Assembly: GCF_004684085.1 (NCBI RefSeq)
Contig: NZ_SRHZ01000088.1
Span: forward strand, 1 to 64,000
Source of the DNA: Stenotrophomonas maltophilia
GTDB lineage: Bacteria > Pseudomonadota > Gammaproteobacteria > Xanthomonadales > Xanthomonadaceae
Reading direction: 5' to 3'
DNA: 64,000 bases
The notes beneath the pieces were generated by a model, which saw only the letters and a list, made by a program, of their open reading frames with translations, searched no databases and was not told the origin of the DNA. Each line of letters begins with the position of its first letter. Positions within the stretch are counted from its first letter, which is position 1. The translations under genes were made by a program, and so were the position numbers. Positions 7,832-15,235 of this stretch are shown one piece after another.

Positions 7832-8491
7832 ATGTATCTTCCTGCTCTGCCCCCCTCCTCCTGCGGCGACGACGCCGCCACCCCGCTGCTGCTCAAGCGC
7901 GGCGAACGCTTCCTGGCCCCCGACGTCTATCGCACCTGCCTGGACGGGCGCGAGGCGGTCATCAAGGACTATTCCCGCTACCGCGGCACTCCCGTTTCGC
8001 TGATCGCGCGGCTGATGGTGCGCCGTGAAGCCCGCATGCTGCAGCGCCTCGGCGGCTGGAAGCATGCCCCCGCGCTGCTCGGCACCCTGGGTGGCCTGGC
8101 GCTGGGCATGGAATTCATCCCCGGCCAGACCCTCAGCACCGCGCAGGCCGTCGGCAATGACGTGTTCGAGCAGCTGCAGCACGCCCTCAGCCGCCTGCAT
8201 GCCGCCGGCATCACCCACAACGACCTGCATGGCACCAACGTGGTGGTCAGCGGCGGCGTGCCGGTGCTGCTGGACTTCACCTCGGCCTGGCGCGTACCCC
8301 GCTGGCTGCGCCGCGGCCCACTGAGCCGGCAGATGCGCCGCAGCGACATGAAGAACCTGCTGAAGATCCGCCAGCGCGTAACCGGCCAAGCGCCGAGTGC
8401 CGCGCAGGCTGCCCTGGTGGCCGACCCGGGCTGGGTAGCCGCCGTGCGGCAGGGCTGGAAGCGGTTCTATAAGTGGGCGAAGCGCCGGTAG
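7832..8491 (+). CDS. Kinase-like protein (RIO1/WaaP-type fold)
   Basis: A 219-residue protein with a compact protein-kinase-like fold. K45 in VIKDY is the candidate ATP lysine. H129-N130-D131 with N136 in THNDLHGTNVVV form the catalytic loop, and D148 in LLDF is the metal-binding aspartate. The glycine-rich loop is weak. Such short kinases in Gram-negatives include the Kdo/WaaP lipopolysaccharide kinases and RIO1-like proteins. Divergence from lpxO favours a lipopolysaccharide substrate, but this is inference. The ATG at 7832 is chosen because the conserved part starts soon after. No strong ribosome-binding site is visible. Cytoplasmic or membrane-peripheral; the C-terminus is very basic. Confidence 0.75.
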   Translation: MYLPALPPSSCGDDAATPLLLKRGERFLAPDVYRTCLDGREAVIKDYSRYRGTPVSLIARLMVRREARMLQRLGGWKHAPALLGTLGGLALGMEFIPGQTLSTAQAVGNDVFEQLQHALSRLHAAGITHNDLHGTNVVVSGGVPVLLDFTSAWRVPRWLRRGPLSRQMRRSDMKNLLKIRQRVTGQAPSAAQAALVADPGWVAAVRQGWKRFYKWAKRR

Positions 8492-8503
8492 TGCTTTGCT
8501 TTG

Positions 8504-8561
8504 GTAGGGGTCGAGCTTGCTCGACCGCTCTTCTGTAGAGCCGGCATCGGCTCGGCTCTAC
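8504..8561. repeat. Two SMAG-type palindromes
   Basis: GTAGGGGTCGAGCTTGCTCGACC (8504-8526) is followed by a GTAGAGCCG...CGGCTCTAC palindrome (8535-8561). They lie between the convergent kinase-like gene and glnB. Confidence 0.8.
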
Positions 8562-8579
8562 AACATCCCGCCGAACGGG

Positions 8580-8921
<342 letters not shown>

Positions 8922-9054
8922 CTATCTCCTGTCTTCCGGCGTGGAGGATAGCGCCTGAACGCGCCCGGTGCGAAACAGCCCACGCCTGTGCGGGCGACCA
9001 GCCCAGCAGTATCCTTGTGGCCTGCACGGCCCGCCCGCACCACGGAGTACCCCC

Positions 9055-9306
9055 ATGATCGACCTGAACCAACTGGATGACCTTGCCCGCCGCTTGAGCG
9101 ACCTGGTGCCGCCAGGCCTGCGCGAATCGCGCGAGGAACTGCAGGCCACCTTCAAGAGCGCGCTGCAGGCCGGCCTGGCCAAGCTGGACCTGGTCACCCG
9201 CGAGGAGTTCGAAGTGCAGCGCGCCGTGTTGCTGAAGACCCGCGAAAAGCTGGATGCGCTGGAAACCGCCGTGCGCGAGCTGGAAGGGCGCGGCGCCGCA
9301 GAATGA
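9055..9306 (+). CDS. ubiK: Ubiquinone biosynthesis accessory factor UbiK
   Basis: An 83-residue UbiK/YqiC (BMFP) protein: an amphipathic N-terminal helix and a C-terminal coiled coil (about residues 45-78). UbiK trimerises and works with UbiJ to organise the soluble ubiquinone-synthesis complex. The ATG at 9055 starts the family's typical MIDLNQLDDLARRL N-terminus. To my knowledge ubiK is often followed by comM in xanthomonads, whereas here about 5.9 kb of accessory DNA separates the two. The gene ends directly against a hairpin that lacks a plus-strand T tract. Confidence 0.9.
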   Translation: MIDLNQLDDLARRLSDLVPPGLRESREELQATFKSALQAGLAKLDLVTREEFEVQRAVLLKTREKLDALETAVRELEGRGAAE

Positions 9307-9330
9307 AAAAAGGAGGCGCACTGCGCCTCC
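9306..9330 (-). terminator. Hairpin at ubiK 3' end, T tract only on the minus strand
   Basis: GGAGGCGCA / TGCGCCTCC (9312-9330) is a strong stem immediately after the ubiK stop codon. It has A6 on its left and no T tract on its right, so as drawn it can terminate only leftward transcription. It may be the left half of a former bidirectional terminator whose right flank was replaced by the accessory block. Confidence 0.55.
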
Positions 9331-9431
9331 CACTACAGAGTATTTCCCGGATGGGGCCTTGCAGCAAGGCCCACCGGGCGCCCTAGACTCGCCGGCCTGT
9401 CGATCCGGCAGGACACGCAGGGGCAGTGCCG

Positions 9432-9866
9432 ATGGCGCAGGACACCGAATGGACACCCGTTTCGCATGACACCTGCGACCAGGTCGCCGGGCCGTTCTAT
9501 CACGGTACCCGCGCTGACCTCGCGGTGGGCGAACTGCTGAGCACAGGCTTCCGCTCCAACTATCGCGACAGTGTGGTGATGAACCACATCTACTTCACCA
9601 CGATTGCCAAGGGCGCTGGGTTGGCTGCGGAGATGGCCAGGGGTGAGGGGCGGCCGCGCGTGTATGTGGTGGAGCCGACCGGGCCGTTTGAGGACGACCC
9701 GAATGTCACCAACAAGAAGTTTCCCGGGAACCCGACGCGGTCGTATCGGAGTGCGCAGCCGTTGCGGGTGGTTGGGGAGATTGTGGAGTGGGAGCTCTAT
9801 GACGCGGAGTTCGTTCGGCAGTTGAAGGCGTTTGTTGCTTCGGGGAGTTGGGAGATCATCAATTGA
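9432..9866 (+). CDS. arr: Rifamycin ADP-ribosyltransferase (Arr family)
   Basis: A 144-residue protein matching the Arr family, which uses NAD+ to ADP-ribosylate the ansa-bridge hydroxyl of rifamycins and so inactivates them. The length equals Mycobacterium Arr (about 142). Key residues are in place: H24 in FYHGT, Y54 in NHIYFTT, and D88/D89 in PTGPFEDDPN, followed by the signature NKKFPGNPTRSYRS. The ATG at 9432 is preferred over a nearby GTG because GGGG lies eight bases upstream. It is the first gene of the accessory block after ubiK, and its last 8 bp overlap the convergent DUF4279 gene. Confidence 0.9.
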   Translation: MAQDTEWTPVSHDTCDQVAGPFYHGTRADLAVGELLSTGFRSNYRDSVVMNHIYFTTIAKGAGLAAEMARGEGRPRVYVVEPTGPFEDDPNVTNKKFPGNPTRSYRSAQPLRVVGEIVEWELYDAEFVRQLKAFVASGSWEIIN

Positions 9867-10305
9867 TGACCTCCAGGCGCGGAGCGTTGCGCTCTTCTTC
9901 CTCGGCATCGTAGATGTCCAGCCCGAGCTCAATGCCGCGCTCACCCAGGGCGAGCAGAACGCGGGGCGAAAGCGAGACACCATCGTTGCTGCTGCCCATG
10001 AAGAGACCGCAGAAAAGGTCAGGCCGGAAGCGTGCCAATGACTGCCATACGGCGAGATCGCCGGTGAGTTGATCGAGGATCTCGAAGATCTGCGCGTCCA
10101 GATCTTCAGGCTCACGCCGAGCCGCACTGAGTCGCCAGCTTCCGAACCTGGCGATACGCACGGTGCCTGATTGGTTGCCTCTGAGTTCCTGGCCCTTGTG
10201 ATGCGATGCGGTCGGAGTCGCCCCGAGCAAGGCACTGACTTCTTCGGGCAGGAGGTCGTCCCCGAAGAATCGGAGGGTCACCAGGGAATGATCGAATGCT
10301 GCCAT
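9859..10305 (-). CDS. DUF4279-domain protein
   Basis: A 148-residue protein recognised as DUF4279 from its N-terminus (VTLRFFGDDLLPEEVSALLG, then a TPT turn) and the long acidic C-terminus. The family is of unknown function and is often found as scattered, orphan genes near variable or toxin-immunity-rich DNA. No signal peptide or membrane segment is present. Its 3' end overlaps arr by 8 bp tail to tail. Base composition here and to the right is less GC-rich than the core genome, consistent with acquisition. Confidence 0.75.
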   Translation of the reverse strand: MAAFDHSLVTLRFFGDDLLPEEVSALLGATPTASHHKGQELRGNQSGTVRIARFGSWRLSAARREPEDLDAQIFEILDQLTGDLAVWQSLARFRPDLFCGLFMGSSNDGVSLSPRVLLALGERGIELGLDIYDAEEEERNAPRLEVIN

Positions 10306-10423
10306 GGGAATCCAGTTGTCCTTTCAGAATCACTTCCAATCCATACGTCTCATCGACGTAAGGTCAGCTATCAGCCATGAGCGGACGTTTGCAATCGCCT
10401 GATACGCTGACGGTAACACTGCG

Positions 10424-10735
10424 CTACCTGTGCTCTAGCCGTTCCAGCCACGATTGATAGAGCTCAGCATCCAAGACCCTACCCTTGGCATTAAGAAAAT
10501 CAGCTTCGAACTGCAATGCGACGTCGTACGCAACTTCCCGCGCCCTCCCAACCTCGACGTGCCCGCTCCTGACTTCAGTCCCGCTATCTATTGCAGCGAG
10601 TAGCTCGTAGCACCAATCAGCGATGGCCTGGTCTGTGAACGTCGCCTCCTCTCCGTCTCTGCCCTCGCGCAGGAGCTCTGCGAGGCTGATCACGGATAGG
10701 GGAAAGGCAGACAGGCTGACTTTGTTGGCAACCAC
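10424..10735 (-). CDS. Hypothetical small acidic protein
   Basis: A 103-residue protein that I do not recognise. It starts at a GTG with GGAG six bases upstream, has no signal peptide or membrane helix, is rich in Glu/Asp/Ala, and is probably helical. It lies in AT-richer accessory DNA after a DUF4279 gene. Size, charge and setting resemble orphan immunity proteins of polymorphic toxin systems, but there is no direct evidence. Expression would depend on a promoter in the gap to its right. Confidence 0.55.
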   Translation of the reverse strand: MVANKVSLSAFPLSVISLAELLREGRDGEEATFTDQAIADWCYELLAAIDSGTEVRSGHVEVGRAREVAYDVALQFEADFLNAKGRVLDAELYQSWLERLEHR

Positions 10736-11097
10736 AACTTCTCCGGTTGTCCGGTTCGGCTAGGAAGAGAACGCTAGCACCCGCTGCTCTCGCTTACCCA
10801 GTCCGCTCTTGGCCAGATGCCGTTCTGTTACTCAGACTAGCCAATGCGAATACCGACGGGAACGTCATCCCTACCCACACAGGAAAACAACCCGGCACGG
10901 CGAACGCGTCACTCGGTGTGGCTATCCATCGTCAGGAATGACGACACCACGACATCGATAATCGCCAACAGCTGCGGGTCCATGTAGCGGTAGTCATCGG
11001 CAGTATCCAGACAGTGCGGCCTCTTGTATACAAGCAGCCGCGGTAGTGCGAGAACGCCACGTGCTCAATGGCCGTCATGTGCCTGCATGTCTGTCCA
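10736..11097. other. Intergenic region with a short remnant frame
   Basis: A 362-bp gap. On the minus strand a frame of about 47 codons (10909-11052) reads like the C-terminal end of a protein (RLLVYKRPH, DTADDYRYMDPQLLA) but has no start codon context and is cut upstream by a stop. It is best read as a gene remnant. Nothing else is seen. Confidence 0.35.
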
Positions 11098-11700
11098 TCA
11101 ATGCGCCGGCTGTGCCTTCAGCGCGTTTGAATCGCGGCGCATCAGGTACAGCGCCACCAGGAACGGCCACAGCGAGTTGATCGATGAGAACAGACGCTGT
11201 GTCAGCCCCCTGAATCCCTCCGGATCCGCCCCCACCACGTTCAACCAGAGATAGACGATGCTCGCGATGCTCACCATAGCAGTCACGGCGTACGCCCATC
11301 GGTTGGCAGACCACGCGCTCAATTCGATGTGCGACATCGCCGGTGCAATGATGTTTGCGATACCGATGGTGTAGAAGCCATGCATCGGATGGCCCATGGG
11401 CCAGAGCCCGTTGGTCAGCATGGAGATACCAAAGACCAACCAGCAGATCGCGCCTACGGCAATCCGTCGCCCGGACTCCCGCCATACCCCGATGGCAAAC
11501 GCCACGAAGCCCACGCCGGAGCCGATAGCCGCGATCCTGCCGCAGATGCTTGCAAGCGTTGGCGCCTGCAGCAGCTCGCTGGCGTGCTGTGCAACCGGGT
11601 TGTAGCCCGGCGCGAACAGGGCGGCAACGCTGGTCCAGAACAGGAACCACGGAAGCGGGACCAGACCCGCGCAGAGAAGCAGTCGGCTGCGGCGTGACAC
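11098..11700 (-). CDS. DUF998-type membrane protein
   Basis: A 200-residue integral membrane protein with about six transmembrane helices. The pattern includes a first helix LLLCAGLVPLPWFLFW, then SELLQAPTLAS, and a central SMLTNGLWPMGHPMHG. The overall arrangement resembles the DUF998 family, whose function is unknown. A GTG at 11700 with AAGGA nine bases upstream is preferred. The frame stays open for another 50 codons upstream, but that stretch is not hydrophobic and does not look coding. It sits alone in the accessory block. Confidence 0.65.
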   Translation of the reverse strand: MSRRSRLLLCAGLVPLPWFLFWTSVAALFAPGYNPVAQHASELLQAPTLASICGRIAAIGSGVGFVAFAIGVWRESGRRIAVGAICWLVFGISMLTNGLWPMGHPMHGFYTIGIANIIAPAMSHIELSAWSANRWAYAVTAMVSIASIVYLWLNVVGADPEGFRGLTQRLFSSINSLWPFLVALYLMRRDSNALKAQPAH

Positions 11701-12132
11701 GTACAGAGGTCCTTGTTTGGCCTGCGCCAGTGGGTGGAATCCAGTCGAACGCTGCAGAACCTTCCTATTGCGGGCAGGACGATCTTGAGTGACTACAGCA
11801 GTAGTCAGATTGCGCGCGGCACTCGGTAGGTTCAATAGGCAAGAAGTCATTTAAACCATCCAGCGGGTGTCGCAGGGGTTCGGTTGCATGAGCGATCACA
11901 CATGCCCGATGGGCGAGTGCTGTCGCATTTGCCGCGCCTTACATCTCTGACGGAAGGTTCTGACGACTCTGTTCCAGAAGTGCCGCTACGCCTAGCACGC
12001 CAAGGCTCTCGCCTCTCCCGGCGCTATGCGACAATGCCAAAAGCGTCTCGGGTTTTGGCGGCATTGACCCCAACCCGTTGGCATTCCGAACAACAGCAGG
12101 TAATCGTTACTGCGCCACCGTGCATCGGTGGT

Positions 12133-12314
12133 CGGGACTCGAAAGCCCGTTTTGTTGGGAAGTAGTTTGCGCTTGCCAGCCGGCATCACCTCGCGTGGTG
12201 CCGGCTGGCAATCCGTCTGCCGGCTATGGCGGGCGGGGCGTGGGGGTCTTGTACCCGCCGGTTCCCAACATCCGGTTTTCGAGCCACGCCCTGCCCGCCA
12301 CCTTTATCGGTGGC
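12133..12314 (+). ncRNA. Highly structured leader, possible C4-type antisense RNA
   Basis: Several strong pairings lie in 180 bases: a bulged hairpin GCCAGCCGG...CCGGCTGGC (12175-12209); a 16-bp duplex between 12228-12243 and 12284-12299 with a single G-U; 9 bp between 12153-12161 (TGTTGGGAA) and 12262-12270; 7 bp between 12138-12144 and 12276-12282; and GCCACC/GGTGGC (12297-12314). The last two long-range pairings are mutually exclusive with the 16-bp duplex unless a pseudoknot forms. A leader carrying a segment and its own complement before a small gene is reminiscent of the C4 antisense RNAs of phages P1 and P4. Family membership is not proven. Confidence 0.5.
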
Positions 12315-12343
12315 GGCTTCTGCCTGCATGCACGGAGCCCGCC

Positions 12344-12700
12344 ATGACCACACCGCACTCCCCGCCCCCGCGCCCGATCCAGGAAGCGCCCTCGGCCGCT
12401 CCGGCCCTGGATCCCAACAGCCTCATCGCCATCCTGCACGCCATCGGCGCGGGCGCCGCGGCCGACGGTCAACCCTGGCCGGAGCGCCATCACCTGCGCA
12501 GCCGGCAGATGGCGTTGTCCGACGCCGACTGCGCGCTCACCGGCCAGCGCATCGTGCAGGAGATCCTGCTGGCGGCCGAGCGCACGCGCCAGAACGGTGA
12601 GCCCGAGCAGTACGTGGGCGACCGGGTGATGGAGGGGCTGGTGATGGCCGATCTCGCACTTACCGCCTTCATCCACGAGCGGGTGCGCCCCAAGGACTGA
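12344..12700 (+). CDS. Hypothetical protein downstream of structured leader
   Basis: A 118-residue cytoplasmic protein of unknown function: a Pro/Ala-rich N-terminal 35 residues, then a helical region with QPWPERHHLRSRQMALSDADCALTGQRIVQEIL. The ATG at 12344 has GGAG six bases upstream. The frame stays open through the whole structured leader back to about 12128, but that part translates to Arg/Pro/Trp-rich sequence with RNA-like pairing, so it is treated as leader. The architecture of a long structured leader plus a small dispensable gene resembles mobile regulatory units, but the protein itself is not recognised. Confidence 0.6.
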   Translation: MTTPHSPPPRPIQEAPSAAPALDPNSLIAILHAIGAGAAADGQPWPERHHLRSRQMALSDADCALTGQRIVQEILLAAERTRQNGEPEQYVGDRVMEGLVMADLALTAFIHERVRPKD

Positions 12701-12745
12701 GCGCGCTTATGGCGTGGAGCTTTCTACCTATGCACGGGGTGACGA

Positions 12746-13249
12746 ATGAAGAAGCACGGCCTTGCCGCTGCGGCGGTTTGCATCGTGGTGATCGGCGCGA
12801 TATGGGTGGAGTGGCCCGAGCCTGCGGGCGATCAGGTGTGGGCCTACCAGAAGCTGCAGCCGGCCGATTACCGATTACTGCACAGTGATGCACTCGGATT
12901 CGTGACCGCGAAGGCACACGAGGGTTTTGCACTGCACACACGCTATGCCGGGGTGACGTCCTTCGAGATCCGGTGCAAGGGGGTTCTGGTGATGGACGTG
13001 GAGAATGGACCCTCGCGCGTGTTGATCCGGATGCCTGCCGATGCCCGCTGGCGGGCACCGGATATCGAACGGCTGCGCCTCAGTTTCGAGCGGTGGCTGG
13101 ATCTCCACCAGAGCCAGGGTCGGTTGCTGGTGGAGAATGCGGGGCCATCGTGGGTTGAGGCGCGGTTTAGGCGCTTTTACAGGTCGGTGTCTGATGAGCA
13201 ACGGTGTCTACTTGAGGGGCCGGCTCAGCGCCCACCAGAATTCCCGTAG
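12746..13249 (+). CDS. Hypothetical membrane-anchored protein
   Basis: A 167-residue protein with one N-terminal hydrophobic segment (about residues 6-22), probably an uncleaved anchor or signal peptide, followed by an approximately 145-residue domain facing the periplasm. Two short regions look structured: TSFEIRCKGVLVMDVENG and the basic helix DIERLRLSFERWLDLHQ. It is not recognised. It follows the previous gene by 45 bp on the same strand and may be co-transcribed. No strong ribosome-binding site is seen. Confidence 0.5.
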   Translation: MKKHGLAAAAVCIVVIGAIWVEWPEPAGDQVWAYQKLQPADYRLLHSDALGFVTAKAHEGFALHTRYAGVTSFEIRCKGVLVMDVENGPSRVLIRMPADARWRAPDIERLRLSFERWLDLHQSQGRLLVENAGPSWVEARFRRFYRSVSDEQRCLLEGPAQRPPEFP

Positions 13250-13383
13250 TCGCTTCGCCAGCACTTGCGATGGGCCCTCAGACGGGGATCAACTTCTCCT
13301 CGCCCATCAGCAACGGCCCCGACTCCTTCCACTCTGCTGGCGCCTCCGCCAAAAGCTCAGCCAACTGCACGGCCCACACACCA

Positions 13384-13990
13384 TCACACCTTGCCTTGCA
13401 GTCGCTCCAGCCGGCGCATCCGCTTCACGTCCTTGCCTATCACGGGGTCGGATTTCAGCTCGTTCAACAGCACCTTCGCTCTGGGACTGCGGGAATTCTT
13501 CAGGGCGAACAGCAGTAGCACACGCCTGAAGCCAGCATTGGGATCACCCGCCAGCCTGATGACATCATCAATGACGGTTTCGTCGGCTGCAGCGGACAGA
13601 ACGCCAGCGCGTCAGATAGTCGATCTGTGGCGGTAGCGCCAGCGTGTCACTTTCATGCATTTCAATCAGGTCTGGCCACCACGCTCGGGCGCCGGGTGTA
13701 GCCAGGGCGCGCAGAATTCCTTCGCGAACGCGTTCCGGATACGGAATCGGTGCGTGCGCGAGAAGCACACGCAGGGCCGCATCGTTGTCACCCTTCCAGC
13801 CCACAAGGTCCCATACGGAATCGACCTTCATTCCGGCCCCGCGAAGCTCCTGGACCAGTCCGGCCTCCGCTTCCTTGAGGATCACGGCGGCTTTCATTCG
13901 TTGCGCCTCTCTTTCCCGCTCCCGCCGTACGAACTCCGGATCGGACATCAGTGCGTCCATCAGCTGCGAGGCGCTGATACGTTCGCTCAT
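13384..13990 (-). pseudogene. Frameshifted hypothetical gene
   Basis: The first part of the frame (from ATG at 13990) encodes about 135 residues of a cytoplasmic helical protein with repeated Arg/Glu/Leu helices. Around 13605-13615 the sense continues in another frame that runs without a stop to 13384, adding about 75 convincing residues (DDVIRLAGDPNAGFRRVLLLF, then SRSPRAKVLLNELKSDP). Joining the two gives a helical-repeat-like protein of about 200 residues. In the original frame translation ends quickly after a nonsense tail (RWRSVRCSRRNRH). One base gained or lost near GCGCGCTGGCG explains this; a sequencing error is possible. Family not recognised. Confidence 0.55.
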
Positions 13991-14050
13991 GCGTTGGTTT
14001 CTCAAAGGAAACAGGGCCCAACGATCGACGCCAAAACATCACTCCCGCTG

Positions 14051-14599
14051 CTATTCACATGGTTGCGCAGCTTCTATCTCTCTGATCGCCCTTGCAACTT
14101 CTTCGCGAGGGCTTACCGCTGGCGACAGCACCATCGGCCCAAGATTGGCTTCAATGGGCTCCGTCTTGTCCAGCGCCTCATGCAGAAGAGGCAGCACTGG
14201 ACGAGACCGGCACGCAAGGATTGCCAGCATCTTGGAGGCGTAAAACCTGCCCACATCCCCATCCACCTCCAGCAGAGAGGCGATCTCTTGCACGCTGGAA
14301 GGTCCAACTTCATCAAGCTGACTTGCGCCGAGATTCGACAGACACTCAAGCAAGGCCATCATGGCCAGAGCCCTTCGATCCACATTCGACTGTGCTTTCA
14401 GCTCGCGAACCGACAGCACGACATCCCGATTCACATCCACGTGGTCAGCATGGGCACCGTCCTCTCCCGCCTCGTGGATGGGCGAGGTCGAAGCAGAACC
14501 AAGCCCTGTCCTATGATCATTACCTTCGTCATTGCTCGCGCTGACCGGACCCACCAGGCCAAGCCATGCAGTAAGGACGACGGATAGTGCGGCACTCAT
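14051..14599 (-). CDS. Hypothetical exported protein
   Basis: A 182-residue protein with an N-terminal signal peptide (about 1-22, ending in SAS). A polar linker follows, then an all-helical region (about 70-180) of short paired helices (RRALAMMALLECLSNLG, EIASLLEVDGDVGRFY, ASKMLAILACRSRPV) that looks like a HEAT-type repeat. No ribosome-binding site stands out. It is one of several unlinked orphan genes on the minus strand in the accessory block. Family not recognised. Confidence 0.55.
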   Translation of the reverse strand: MSAALSVVLTAWLGLVGPVSASNDEGNDHRTGLGSASTSPIHEAGEDGAHADHVDVNRDVVLSVRELKAQSNVDRRALAMMALLECLSNLGASQLDEVGPSSVQEIASLLEVDGDVGRFYASKMLAILACRSRPVLPLLHEALDKTEPIEANLGPMVLSPAVSPREEVARAIREIEAAQPCE

Positions 14600-14675
14600 G
14601 TGGCACCCCGCATCCGAGGCTCAACCCTGTAGCAGGAATCAGTGGGGGAAGACACAGGGACCATTACCACTCCCT

Positions 14676-15017
14676 TCATTCAATACTGAACGTGCACCCA
14701 TCCCTGCCCACCGCGACGTTCAGCGCCTGGCGAGCGCCGACGGCAACATAGACATCCCCCTGGCAGTGGGATTCCGCTGAATCTGGTGATCTTCCATAAA
14801 CCAGTTCCGCCGCCGAGTCCGAGACAACATTCAACTGGCCAGACACCCTATCACCCGCAGACAGTTGTTTCGTGCCAAACGCGTTTCCTCCGGCCCGCAA
14901 CCTGACCTGATAGATCGCCTCGCTGGATTCATTGCTTACACTCACGCGCAAACCGGGCGGCGAACTGCAACCAATGAGAAAGAGCGGAAAAGCCCATAGC
15001 AGAAACGACTTTCGCAT
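14676..15017 (-). CDS. Hypothetical lipoprotein
   Basis: A 113-residue predicted lipoprotein. The signal peptide ends in the lipobox LIGC (Cys at residue 17), followed by a small beta-rich domain with two further cysteines (SHCQGDVY and RDGCTF) that could pair. GAGGAG lies seven bases before the ATG. It is not recognised beyond this. It is the last accessory gene before comM and points away from it. Confidence 0.6.
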   Translation of the reverse strand: MRKSFLLWAFPLFLIGCSSPPGLRVSVSNESSEAIYQVRLRAGGNAFGTKQLSAGDRVSGQLNVVSDSAAELVYGRSPDSAESHCQGDVYVAVGARQALNVAVGRDGCTFSIE

Positions 15018-15235
15018 GCCCCAACTCCTCTAAGCGGGATCTGAAGGAGCAGCCTGCACTCCTCTCTTAATACGCACTCAGCCGTGCCCGTGCGCATCGG
15101 GCCACTATATCTCCGTCCAGCTATGTTGTTGAACACGTCTCTCCAGAATCCCCCTAGCCGCTGCACCAGCAATCCCCGATACCTTCCGCAGAGCACCTGC
15201 CGCACCATCAAGCGTCCCTCCACAGGAAACCACAC

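Noticed and set aside
12128-12343. N-terminal extension of the hypothetical protein at 12344
   Set aside because: The frame is open, but the sequence is dominated by RNA pairing and Arg/Pro/Trp-rich translation, and a good ribosome-binding site stands at 12344.
13278-13379. Short leftward frame after the frameshifted gene (ends GEEKLIPV)
   Set aside because: It reads plausibly but is only about 33 codons, lacks a ribosome-binding site and cannot be tied to a known protein; it may be another gene remnant.
9306-15235. Integrative element with integrase and att sites
   Set aside because: No integrase, transposase or flanking direct repeats were found; only gene content and the split hairpin suggest insertion.
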